DNA of 64,000 bases. Origin: Pseudomonas sp. B28(2017) (lineage in GTDB: Bacteria; Pseudomonadota; Gammaproteobacteria; Pseudomonadales; Pseudomonadaceae). Where the stretch lies: the NCBI RefSeq assembly GCF_002113025.1, contig NZ_NEJH01000011.1:62001-126000 (forward strand), in the 5' to 3' direction. The position numbers and the translations under genes were made by a program. Shown here piece after piece: positions 56,365-64,000 of this stretch (position 1 is the stretch's first letter; each line of letters opens with the position of its first letter). The notes beneath the pieces were generated by a model. It saw only the letters and a list, made by a program, of their open reading frames with translations, did not search any database and was not told where the DNA came from.

Positions 56365-56583
56365 TTAGCGTGCGCGGTAGGTGATGCGCCCTTTGCTCAA
56401 GTCATAGGGAGTCAGCTCGACGCGCACTTTGTCGCCGGTAAGAATACGGATGTAGTTCTTGCGCATCTTGCCGGAGATATGCGCGGTTACGACGTGCCCA
56501 TTTTCCAACTCCACACGAAACATGGTGTTGGGCAGGGTGTCGACGACAGTGCCTTCCATTTCGAAGCTGTCTTCTTTCGACAT
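56365..56583 (-). CDS. infA: Translation initiation factor IF-1
   Basis: 72 residues from ATG 56583 ([19 protein letters not shown]), the exact family length. S1-like OB fold with [20 protein letters not shown] and the C-terminal [12 protein letters not shown]. It binds the ribosomal A site during initiation. It is immediately downstream of bpt on the same strand. Confidence 0.98.
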
Positions 56584-56694
56584 GCAGTAAAGCCCTCGGT
56601 GTCCAATGAATGGCCCGGTGCAACTGCGCCAGGCAAAAGCGGCGTGCATTGTGCCCGAAAAGTGGGGTTTAAGCCAAGGGGTTTAGGGCTGGCT

Positions 56695-57402
56695 CTAGTT
56701 TAGAACCACCCAGCGCTGATTAATCAGCAACTCAATGGGGCGATATTGAGTCTTGTAGTTCATTTTTTTGCAGTTTTTGATCCAGTAGCCGAGGTAGACC
56801 GCTTCCAGCCCAAGCCGGCTGGCCTCGGCGATTTGCCAGAGGATTGCGTAGCGCCCAAGGCTGCGACGCTCTTCGGCAGGCTCGTAGAAGGTGTAGACCG
56901 CCGAAAGACCGTTCGGCAGCAAATCGGTGACGGCGACGGCCAGCAGCCGGCCGTTAAGGCGGAACTCATAAAAACGTGAAAACGGCAGGTCCCGCACCAG
57001 GAATGTCGAAAACTGGTCGCGACTTGGCGGGTACATATCGCCATCCGCGTGACGCTGTTCGATATAGCGCTGGTAAAGGTCGAAGTACTCTTCGTTGAAG
57101 CCGGGCTTGGCCGGGCGCACCTGCAGGTCCGTATTGCGCTTGAATATGCGTTTCTGTTGCCGATTGGGCGTGAACTGCCCCACGGGAATGCGCGCCGGAA
57201 CGCACGCATTGCAGTTCTGGCAATGCGGCCGGTAGAGATGATCGCCGCTGCGACGAAACCCCATCTCTGACAGGTCTGCATAGACATGCACATCCATGGG
57301 CTGGCTAGGGTCGAGGAACAGGGTCGTAGCCTGCTCGTCGGGCAGATAACTGCAAGAGTGCGGCTGAGTGGCATAGAACTTCAAGCGCGCCAACTCGGTC
57401 AT
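56695..57402 (-). CDS. bpt: Leucyl/arginyl-tRNA-protein transferase (Bpt/Ate)
   Basis: 235 residues from ATG 57402 (MTELARLKFYATQPHSCSYL). N-terminal cysteine-containing motif PHCQNCNACVPARI and the C-terminal transferase region GLEAVYLGYWIKNCKKMNYKTQY are diagnostic. Bacterial Bpt adds leucine to N-terminal Asp, Glu or oxidised Cys, generating N-degrons for ClpS. The gene lies between infA and aat. A 272-bp fold-back element separates it from aat, although both point the same way. Confidence 0.94.
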   Translation of the reverse strand: MTELARLKFYATQPHSCSYLPDEQATTLFLDPSQPMDVHVYADLSEMGFRRSGDHLYRPHCQNCNACVPARIPVGQFTPNRQQKRIFKRNTDLQVRPAKPGFNEEYFDLYQRYIEQRHADGDMYPPSRDQFSTFLVRDLPFSRFYEFRLNGRLLAVAVTDLLPNGLSAVYTFYEPAEERRSLGRYAILWQIAEASRLGLEAVYLGYWIKNCKKMNYKTQYRPIELLINQRWVVLN

Positions 57403-57429
57403 GATCAACCCTCGGGATAATGCTTTTGA

Positions 57430-57701
57430 TTAGGGGGCGTTCTCAGTTAATTTCACCGTCGCGTTGTCGCCTTAAAGCGAGCCATGCAAGGCGCAGGCCG
57501 CTGGGAATGGTTGTTCCCTTCCCAAGGTCTGCAACGCGGCCTGGCTCGCTTTAAGGCACAACCCGAAGGGCCGGGCCTGCTGTTGTGCAGGGCTGCGTTA
57601 CTCGAAGCTTGTTTGGAATGACCAAACCACGCTTCTCGTGCCTTGCCCTGCACAACAGCAGACCCGGCGCGGCGGTGAAATTAACTGAGAACGCCCCCTA
57701 A
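57430..57701. repeat. 272-bp MITE-like fold-back element with perfect 29-bp terminal inverted repeats
   Basis: The ends 57430-57458 and 57673-57701 are exact inverse copies over 29 bp (outer part TTAGGGGGCGTTCTCAGTTA). Two more inverted pairs sit inside: 57464-57484 with 57542-57561, and 57571-57593 with 57645-57667 (one mismatch). As RNA or single-stranded DNA it would fold as a stem with two arms. The ends include TTA..TAA, compatible with a TA-type target, but no clear duplication can be told from the repeat itself. No transposase is present. Confidence 0.85.
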
Positions 57702-57727
57702 GTGTAAGCCACGTGCGCAAAAGACGC

Positions 57728-58408
57728 TCAGCAAACCCAGGTGGCAGTGTTGGGCTGGTCCAGATACCTGGCCAGATAGCCGGCAAACTCGTGGCGGGGT
57801 ATCGCCCGGGCTCCGAGGCTGTGCAGGTGATCGGTGGGCATCTGGCAATCGATCAGTACAAACCCCGAGTCTTTCAGATGTCGAACCAGTGTGGCAAAGC
57901 CGAATTTCGAGGCGTTGTCGACGCGGCTGAACATGGACTCGCCGAAAAACAACCGGCCCATTGCCAGGCCGTACAACCCGCCGACCAGTTCGTCCCCGTC
58001 CCACACTTCCACCGAGTGCGCGTGACCACGCCTGTGCAGTTCGATGTAGGCATCTTGCATCGCCTCGGTGATCCAGGTGCCGTCGGCATAATCCCGGGGG
58101 GCCGCACAGGCGCGGATGACGGCGGCAAAATCCGCGTCGAAGGTCACTTGATAGCGTTGCTGGCGCAGCAGTTTGTTCAGGCTGCGCGAGACGTGCAGTT
58201 CGTCGGGAAACAAAACCGTGCGCGGGTCCGGGGACCACCAGAGGATCGGCTGACCTTCGGAGAACCATGGGAAGCAGCCGTGGCGATAGGCCGAGACCAG
58301 CCGATCGGCGGACAGATCACCGCCGGCAGCCAGGAGTCCGTTGGGGTCGCGCATGGCCTTTTCCAGCGGTGGGAAATGCAAGGTATTGCGTTGTAACCAA
58401 GTCAGCAT
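57728..58408 (-). CDS. aat: Leucyl/phenylalanyl-tRNA-protein transferase
   Basis: 226 residues from ATG 58408 (MLTWLQRNTLHFPPLEKAM), the standard Pseudomonas length; there is an upstream in-frame extension of 22 residues but little ribosome-binding support for either start. Characteristic motifs: AAGGDLSADRLVSAYRHGCFPW, PILWWSPDPRTVLFPDELHVSRSL and GESMFSRVDNASKFGFATL. It transfers Leu or Phe to N-terminal Lys or Arg, creating substrates for ClpS-ClpAP. It lies 62 bp downstream of trxB's stop on the same strand. Confidence 0.96.
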   Translation of the reverse strand: MLTWLQRNTLHFPPLEKAMRDPNGLLAAGGDLSADRLVSAYRHGCFPWFSEGQPILWWSPDPRTVLFPDELHVSRSLNKLLRQQRYQVTFDADFAAVIRACAAPRDYADGTWITEAMQDAYIELHRRGHAHSVEVWDGDELVGGLYGLAMGRLFFGESMFSRVDNASKFGFATLVRHLKDSGFVLIDCQMPTDHLHSLGARAIPRHEFAGYLARYLDQPNTATWVC

Positions 58409-58470
58409 GGCATCCGGGCTTGCAGAAGGGGAGGGCAGTGGTGGGTGTTGGCTCGCTATAAAGTTTGCCT

Positions 58471-59430
58471 TCAAACGGCAGGAATGTCGTCGAGGTATTT
58501 TTCAGCGTCCAGCGCCGCCATGCAACCGGCCCCGGCAGACGTAACGGCCTGGCGATAAACGTGGTCGGCCACGTCGCCGGCGGCAAACACGCCTGCTATC
58601 GCCGTAGCGGTGGCATCGCCTTCGCTGCCACCCTTGACCAACAGATACCCGTTGCGCATTTCCAGTTGTCCCGTAAACAGGTCGGTGTTGGGCTTGTGAC
58701 CGATGGCGATAAACACCCCGGCCAGCGGCAGTTCCCTGGTTTCGCCGGTGTGGCTGTCCCGCAGGCGGGCGCCGGTCACGCCACTGGCATCACCAAGCAC
58801 TTCGTCCAGATTCTGGTTCCAGTGCAGGCGGATATTGCCATTGGCAGCCTTTTCGAAGAGTTTGTCCTGGAGGATTTTCTCCGAGCGAAGTTTGTCGCGC
58901 CTATGGATCAGGTGCACTTCCTTGGCGATGTTCGACAGGTACAACGCTTCTTCGACCGCCGTGTTGCCACCACCGACTACCGCAACCACCTGATTGCGAT
59001 AGAAGAATCCATCACAGGTCGCGCACGCCGAAACCCCTTTGCCGGCAAAAGTTTCTTCCGACGGCAGGCCCAGATATTGCGCAGAAGCGCCGGTGGCAAT
59101 GATCAGCGCGTCGCAGGTGTAAGTTCCGCCATCGCCGATCAGTTCGAACGGCCGTTGTTGCAACTTGGCAGTATGGATGTGGTCGTAAACGATCTCGGTG
59201 GCAAAGCGTTCGGCGTGTTTTTGCATGCGGTCCATCAGGACCGGCCCGGTCAGGCCTTCGACGTCACCTGGCCAGTTATCGACTTCGACGGTGGTGGTGA
59301 GCTGGCCACCTGCCTGTATGCCGGTGATGACAACGGGCTTGAGGTTGGCGCGAGCGGCATAAACGGCTGCGCTGTAACCGGCAGGGCCGGAGCCCAGGAT
59401 AATCAGGCGGGAATGCTTCGCTTCGCTCAT
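58471..59430 (-). CDS. trxB: Thioredoxin reductase
   Basis: 319 residues (E. coli 321). FAD site GSGPAGYSAAVYAARA near the N-terminus, redox centre CATCDGFF (about residues 136-143), NADP site VGGGNTAVEEALYLSN, and the C-terminal FAD motif GVFAAGDVADHVYRQAVTSAG. It reduces thioredoxin with NADPH. It is the first gene of the trxB-aat-bpt-infA series, all minus strand. Confidence 0.97.
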   Translation of the reverse strand: MSEAKHSRLIILGSGPAGYSAAVYAARANLKPVVITGIQAGGQLTTTVEVDNWPGDVEGLTGPVLMDRMQKHAERFATEIVYDHIHTAKLQQRPFELIGDGGTYTCDALIIATGASAQYLGLPSEETFAGKGVSACATCDGFFYRNQVVAVVGGGNTAVEEALYLSNIAKEVHLIHRRDKLRSEKILQDKLFEKAANGNIRLHWNQNLDEVLGDASGVTGARLRDSHTGETRELPLAGVFIAIGHKPNTDLFTGQLEMRNGYLLVKGGSEGDATATAIAGVFAAGDVADHVYRQAVTSAGAGCMAALDAEKYLDDIPAV

Positions 59431-59735
59431 AAAAACACCTCATAAGCCTTTGTCACAAAAGAGAATGCATGCTCAAATTGAACAGCATGTCATGTGCTGT
59501 TGACTATGCTACACCCAAGGGTCTCAAGCATGGCGTCGTGCGTACAAACCCGTACAATGTCGTGCGTGCTACATATATTCAGTGCGCGCTGTATTTATAA
59601 ATGCCGGGGCGCAGTGTTAAAAGTAGTCCCGGTTACGCGTGTTAACTTTTTTACCTGCCTGGATTGGGCAGTTTTTGTCAGTTTTTATAGACATTCACCA
59701 GATGGACGCGCCCATGGCGCAGGAAAAGAAGCGTT
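59431..59735. other. Divergent region trxB-ftsK
   Basis: 305 bp without a gene. It contains AT-rich segments (TATTTATAAAT at 59591-59601) and, near 59658, a small hairpin CTGCC / GGGCAG followed by TTTTT. This looks like a weak terminator or attenuator before ftsK, about 55 bp ahead of its start. No specific regulator site was recognised. Confidence 0.5.
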
Positions 59736-62147
59736 TTGAAGAAATCCACCGCAGCACCTAAACCAGCCGTCGTTCCGCTCTGGCGCCAGCACTTGCACTA
59801 CCGACTCAAGGAAGGTGCGCTGATCGCCATCGGTGCCTTGTGCCTGTTCCTGATGATGGCCTTGTTGACCTATGGCAAGGATGATCCGGGCTGGAGCCAT
59901 AACAGCAAGATCGACGACGTGCAGAACTTCGGCGGGCCAGCGGGCTCCTACAGCGCCGATATCCTGTTCATGGTGCTGGGTTACTTCGCCTACATCTTCC
60001 CGTTGCTGCTGGCGATCAAGGCGTACCAGATCTTCCGCCAGCGTCACGAACCGTGGCAGTGGAGCGGTTGGCTGTTCTCCTGGCGCCTGATCGGCCTGGT
60101 GTTCCTGGTACTGTCGGGCGCCGCGCTGGCCCATATCCATTTCCATGCCGCGACCGGTCTGCCGGCTGGTGCGGGCGGTGCGCTGGGCGAAAGCCTCGGT
60201 GACCTGGCCCGGAACGCCCTGAATATCCAGGGCAGCACCCTGCTGTTCATCGCGTTGTTCCTGTTCGGCCTGACGGTGTTTACCGATCTGTCTTGGTTCA
60301 AGGTGATGGATATCACCGGCAAGATCACCCTCGACCTGTTCGAACTGTTCCAGGGCGCGGCCAATCGCTGGTGGGCGGCCCGTACCGAGCGCAAACAGCT
60401 GGTCGCCCAGTTGCGTGAAGTCGACGACCGTATGGATGAAGTGGTTGCGCCAACCGTCACCGACAAGCGCGAGCAGGCCAAGGTCAAGGAGCGGCTGATC
60501 GAGCGTGAGCAAGCCCTGAGCAAGCATATGTCCGAACGCGAGAAGCAGGTGCCGCCGGTGATCGCGCCCGCGCCACCAAAGCCTGCCGCACCGAGCAAAC
60601 GCGTCGAAAAAGAGAAACAGGCGCCTCTGTTCGTCGACAGCGCCGTGGAAGGCACCTTGCCGCCGATCTCGATTCTCGATCCCGCAGAAAAGAAACAGCT
60701 CAATTACTCGCCTGAATCCCTGGCTGCGGTTGGCCACTTGCTGGAAATCAAGCTCAAGGAATTCGGCGTTGAAGTCGCGGTCGATTCGATTCATCCGGGG
60801 CCGGTGATTACCCGTTACGAAATTCAGCCGGCCGCCGGCGTCAAGGTCAGCCGCATCGCCAACCTGGCCAAAGACCTGGCCCGCTCCCTGGCCGTGACCA
60901 GCGTGCGCGTGGTGGAAGTGATTCCGGGCAAGACTACGGTCGGTATCGAGATTCCCAACGAAGACCGCCAGATCGTGCGATTCTCCGAGGTGTTGTCGAC
61001 CCCCGAGTACGACAACTTCAAATCCCCGGTCACCCTGGCCCTGGGCCATGATATCGGCGGCAAACCGGTCATCACCGACCTGGCGAAGATGCCGCACCTG
61101 CTGGTGGCCGGTACGACCGGTTCCGGTAAGTCGGTGGGCGTGAACGCGATGATCCTGTCAATCCTGTTCAAGTCCGGCCCGGAAGACGCCAAGCTGATCA
61201 TGATCGACCCGAAAATGCTGGAACTGTCGATCTACGAAGGCATTCCGCATCTGCTGTGCCCGGTGGTTACCGACATGAAGGACGCCGCCAACGCCCTGCG
61301 CTGGAGCGTTGCCGAGATGGAGCGCCGCTACAAGCTGATGGCCAAGATGGGCGTGCGCAACCTGTCGGGCTTCAACGCCAAGGTCAAGGAAGCCCAGGAC
61401 GCCGGCGAGCCGTTGAGCGATCCGCTGTACAAGCGCGAGAGCATTCACGACGAAGCGCCGCTGCTGAGCAAGCTGCCGACCATCGTGGTGGTGGTCGACG
61501 AATTCGCCGACATGATGATGATCGTCGGCAAGAAGGTTGAAGAGCTGATTGCCCGTATCGCGCAAAAGGCTCGTGCGGCCGGTATTCACTTGATCCTCGC
61601 GACCCAGCGTCCGTCGGTGGATGTGATCACCGGTCTGATCAAGGCCAACATCCCGACCCGCATGGCGTTCCAGGTATCGAGCAAGATCGACTCCCGGACC
61701 ATCATCGACCAGGGTGGCGCCGAGCAACTGTTGGGCCACGGTGACATGCTCTACATGCCGCCGGGTACCAGTCTGCCGATTCGTGTTCACGGTGCTTTCG
61801 TGTCCGACGATGAGGTTCACCGCGTGGTGGAAGCCTGGAAGCTGCGTGGCGCGCCGGAATACAACGACGACATTCTCAATGGCGTCGAAGAGGCGGGTAG
61901 CGGCTTCGAAGGCAGCAGCGGTGGCGGCGACGGTGACGATCCCGAGGCCGACGCGCTGTACGACGAAGCGGTCCAGTTCGTGCTGGAAAGCCGTCGCGCC
62001 TCCATTTCCGCGGTTCAGCGCAAGCTGAAGATCGGCTACAACCGCGCTGCGCGCATGATCGAAGCCATGGAAATGGCCGGGGTCGTGACGTCCATGAACA
62101 CTAACGGTTCGCGTGAAGTCCTGGCCCCGGGCCCGGTGCGCGACTGA
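59736..62147 (+). CDS. ftsK: DNA translocase FtsK
   Basis: 803 residues with a TTG start at 59736 (MKKSTAAPKPAVVPLWRQ), which best fits the known N-terminus and follows AGGAAAAG. Four transmembrane helices (about 28-190) are followed by a fairly short charged and proline-containing linker (about 205-310). The RecA-like motor has Walker A GTTGSGKSVGVNAMI (about 456-470) and Walker B VVVVDEFADMM. The gamma winged-helix domain with KIGYNRAARMIEAMEMAGVV is at the C-terminus. It moves DNA through the septum and activates XerCD at dif. lolA follows on the same strand. Confidence 0.96.
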   Translation: MKKSTAAPKPAVVPLWRQHLHYRLKEGALIAIGALCLFLMMALLTYGKDDPGWSHNSKIDDVQNFGGPAGSYSADILFMVLGYFAYIFPLLLAIKAYQIFRQRHEPWQWSGWLFSWRLIGLVFLVLSGAALAHIHFHAATGLPAGAGGALGESLGDLARNALNIQGSTLLFIALFLFGLTVFTDLSWFKVMDITGKITLDLFELFQGAANRWWAARTERKQLVAQLREVDDRMDEVVAPTVTDKREQAKVKERLIEREQALSKHMSEREKQVPPVIAPAPPKPAAPSKRVEKEKQAPLFVDSAVEGTLPPISILDPAEKKQLNYSPESLAAVGHLLEIKLKEFGVEVAVDSIHPGPVITRYEIQPAAGVKVSRIANLAKDLARSLAVTSVRVVEVIPGKTTVGIEIPNEDRQIVRFSEVLSTPEYDNFKSPVTLALGHDIGGKPVITDLAKMPHLLVAGTTGSGKSVGVNAMILSILFKSGPEDAKLIMIDPKMLELSIYEGIPHLLCPVVTDMKDAANALRWSVAEMERRYKLMAKMGVRNLSGFNAKVKEAQDAGEPLSDPLYKRESIHDEAPLLSKLPTIVVVVDEFADMMMIVGKKVEELIARIAQKARAAGIHLILATQRPSVDVITGLIKANIPTRMAFQVSSKIDSRTIIDQGGAEQLLGHGDMLYMPPGTSLPIRVHGAFVSDDEVHRVVEAWKLRGAPEYNDDILNGVEEAGSGFEGSSGGGDGDDPEADALYDEAVQFVLESRRASISAVQRKLKIGYNRAARMIEAMEMAGVVTSMNTNGSREVLAPGPVRD

Positions 62148-62213
62148 CCCGAGTATGAAAGGAGTGGTGCCTTTGGCACCGCTCGCACTCCCACGAATGT
62201 TATGAGGACTCCC

Positions 62214-62837
62214 ATGCGTCTGATCCGCATGCTGTTGCTGCCGGTACTGGCTTTGACCACGCTCTCGGCCCACGCCGATGACAAGGACGTGGCACGCCTG
62301 ACCCAATTGCTGGAAAAATCCCAGACCCTCACCGCACGTTTCTCTCAGTTGACCCTGGATGGCACCGGCACCCAGTTGCAGGAAACCGCCGGCGACATGT
62401 CGTTGCAGCGTCCGGGCCTGTTCTACTGGCACACCGATGCGCCAGCCGAGCAGACCATGGTCTCCGATGGCAAGAAGGTCACCCTGTGGGACCCGGACCT
62501 GGAACAGGCCACCATCAAGAAACTCGACCAGCGCCTGACCCAGACGCCCGCGTTGCTGCTGTCCGGTGACGTGTCCAAGATCAGTCAGAGCTTCGACATC
62601 AGTGCCAAGGAAGCCGGCGGCGTGATCGACTTCACCCTGAAGCCGAAAACCAAGGACACCTTGTTCGACAGCCTGCGCCTGTCGTTCCGTAACGGTCTGG
62701 TTAACGACATGCAGTTGATCGACAGCGTTGGTCAGCGCACCAATATCCTGTTCACCGGGGTGAAGGCCAACGAGCCGATCCCGGAGTCCAGGTTCAAATT
62801 CGACATCCCCAAGGGTGCCGATGTGATCCAGGAATAA
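62214..62837 (+). CDS. lolA: Outer-membrane lipoprotein carrier protein LolA
   Basis: 207 residues from ATG 62214 (MRLIRMLLLPVLALTTLSAHA); the ATG at 62202 is too close to GAGG to be the start. The signal peptide is cleaved near AHA-DD, leaving a LolA fold that carries lipoproteins from LolCDE to LolB across the periplasm. Visible: ARFSQLTLDGTG, FYWHTDAPAEQTMVSDGKKVTLWDPDLEQ and the FRNGLVNDMQLIDSVGQ region. It lies 66 bp after ftsK, with a GC hairpin between. Confidence 0.95.
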   Translation: MRLIRMLLLPVLALTTLSAHADDKDVARLTQLLEKSQTLTARFSQLTLDGTGTQLQETAGDMSLQRPGLFYWHTDAPAEQTMVSDGKKVTLWDPDLEQATIKKLDQRLTQTPALLLSGDVSKISQSFDISAKEAGGVIDFTLKPKTKDTLFDSLRLSFRNGLVNDMQLIDSVGQRTNILFTGVKANEPIPESRFKFDIPKGADVIQE

Positions 62838-62852
62838 AAGGACGACAAAAAT

Positions 62853-62947
62853 CCTGTGGGGGCGAGCCTGCTCGCGAAGAGGGCGCGTCAGTCGCAATAA
62901 TTGTTATCTGATGCACCGCATTCGCGAGCAGGCTCGCTCCCACAAGG
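62853..62947. repeat. REPIN between lolA and rarA
   Basis: Arms CCTGTGGGGGCGAGCCTGCT (62853) and the inverse copy ending near 62947, with an internal loop of about 40 bp. The left arm has one change (GGGGGC for GGGAGC). Confidence 0.88.
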
Positions 62948-62990
62948 ACCGCGGCGTTCATAAAGACCCAGTGAGGTTTCACAAGTAGTC

Positions 62991-64000
62991 ATGGATCTGT
63001 TTCGCAGCACCCCGATCGCCCAGCCATTGGCCGCCCGTCTGCGCGCGACCAACCTGGACGAGTACGTCGGTCAGGAACACGTGCTCGCTCGCGGCAAGCC
63101 CTTGCGCGAAGCGCTGGAGCAGGGTGCCCTGCATTCGATGATTTTCTGGGGACCGCCGGGCGTAGGCAAGACCACGCTGGCGCGATTGCTCGCTGAAGTT
63201 TCGGATGCGCACTTCGAAACGGTCTCGGCGGTGCTCGCCGGCGTGAAGGAAATCCGTCAGGCGGTGGAAATCGCCAGGCAGCAGGCCGGGCAATACGGCA
63301 AGCGCACCATCCTGTTCGTCGATGAAGTGCACCGTTTCAACAAGTCCCAGCAGGATGCGTTCCTGCCCTATGTCGAAGACGGAACGCTGATTTTCATCGG
63401 CGCCACCACCGAGAACCCTTCGTTTGAATTGAACAACGCGTTGCTGTCACGGGCACGGGTCTATGTGCTCAAGAGCCTTGACGAAGCGGCTCTGCGCAAG
63501 CTGGTGCAGCGTGCGCTGACCGAGGAACGTGGCCTTGGCAAGCGCAACCTGACCCTCAGCGATGAGGGCTTCCAGATGCTGCTGTCCGCCGCCGATGGCG
63601 ATGGCCGGCGCCTGCTGAATCTGTTGGAGAACGCCTCGGATCTGGCCGAAGACAACAGCGAGATGGGCACCGACCTGCTGCAAAGCCTGCTCGGCGACAC
63701 CCGCAGGCGTTTCGACAAGGGCGGCGAAGCGTTCTACGACCAGATTTCCGCGCTGCACAAGTCGGTGCGCGGCTCCAACCCCGACGGCGCGCTGTACTGG
63801 TTTGCGCGGATGATCGACGGTGGTTGCGACCCGCTGTACCTGGCCCGGCGCGTGGTGCGCATGGCCAGCGAAGACATCGGCAATGCCGACCCGCGCGCCC
63901 TGAGTTTGTGCCTGGCGGCCTGGGAAGTGCAGGAACGCCTTGGCAGCCCCGAGGGTGAGCTGGCGGTGGCCCAGGCCATCACTTATCTGGCCTGTGCACC
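62991..64000 (+). CDS. rarA: Replication-associated recombination protein RarA/MgsA (3' end outside window)
   Basis: The frame is open from ATG 62991 to the end of the window: 336 complete codons of a protein usually about 440-447 residues long. AAA+ clamp-loader-like ATPase: Walker A GPPGVGKTT (about 55-63), Walker B ILFVDEVHRFNKSQQD, sensor 1 GATTENPSFE, and the family-specific C-terminal region starting at YDQISALHKSVRGSNPDGALYW. It acts at stalled replication forks. The lolA-rarA order after ftsK matches P. aeruginosa and E. coli (from memory). Confidence 0.96.
   Translation, partial: MDLFRSTPIAQPLAARLRATNLDEYVGQEHVLARGKPLREALEQGALHSMIFWGPPGVGKTTLARLLAEVSDAHFETVSAVLAGVKEIRQAVEIARQQAGQYGKRTILFVDEVHRFNKSQQDAFLPYVEDGTLIFIGATTENPSFELNNALLSRARVYVLKSLDEAALRKLVQRALTEERGLGKRNLTLSDEGFQMLLSAADGDGRRLLNLLENASDLAEDNSEMGTDLLQSLLGDTRRRFDKGGEAFYDQISALHKSVRGSNPDGALYWFARMIDGGCDPLYLARRVVRMASEDIGNADPRALSLCLAAWEVQERLGSPEGELAVAQAITYLACA

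Noticed and set aside
59588..59603. CTGTATTTATAAATGC as a LexA box before ftsK
   Set aside because: The right half lacks CAG and the palindrome is poor.

Overview
The window reads as chromosomal core sequence of a fluorescent Pseudomonas (P. fluorescens group). The evidence is the high GC content, the fused nuoCD, the two isocitrate dehydrogenases, the gene order aat-bpt-infA-clpA-clpS-cspD-icd-idh, and many REP/REPIN elements with the GTGGGAGCGAGC..GCTCGCG core found throughout that group. I see no prophage, integron, CRISPR array, intact insertion sequence, tRNA or rRNA. Layout, left to right: (1) 1-4484, the 3' part of tamA and all of tamB (outer-membrane assembly). (2) 4485-5229, a large imperfect fold-back repeat, then a MarR promoter with two identical palindromic operators. 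(3) 5230-10047, a marR-OMF-emrA-emrB tripartite drug efflux operon. (4) 10165-14768, lpxH and ppiB, with divergent glnS and cysS. (5) 14986-23188, an AcoR-like sigma-54 activator divergent from a six-gene glycerol-type ABC importer operon (glpSTPQUV-like), with a complete enhancer / IHF / -24,-12 control region. (6) 23405-24709, two small exported proteins, a candidate structured RNA and a GNAT acetyltransferase. (7) 24830-39768, the complete 13-gene nuoA-N operon for respiratory complex I, on the minus strand. (8) 40342-48570, aceA, an orphan secretin-N-like protein, a GNAT enzyme, the ribosomal oxygenase gene roxA, purB, hflD, mnmA and a NUDIX hydrolase, all minus strand. (9) 48784-52759, monomeric idh divergent from dimeric icd. 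(10) 52840-58408, cspD, clpS, clpA, infA, bpt and aat, which together encode a complete N-degron pathway, with a second fold-back element between bpt and aat. (11) 58471-64000, trxB, ftsK, lolA and the 5' part of rarA. Functionally the window joins central carbon metabolism and respiration (aceA, icd, idh and nuo control the isocitrate branch point and NADH oxidation) with envelope biogenesis (tamAB, lpxH, lolA), efflux and import systems, and the machinery that recognises and degrades N-degron proteins. The most interesting observations are the complementary loss of ATPase motifs in the two subunits of the glycerol-type ABC importer, its textbook sigma-54 control region with seven TGTTCA half-sites, two fold-back elements, two candidate structured RNAs (about 24083-24210 and 41880-42062), and a DUF2790-type small protein that looks frameshifted at its C-terminus. 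Gene names and family assignments come from recognising sequence and context; no database search was run.
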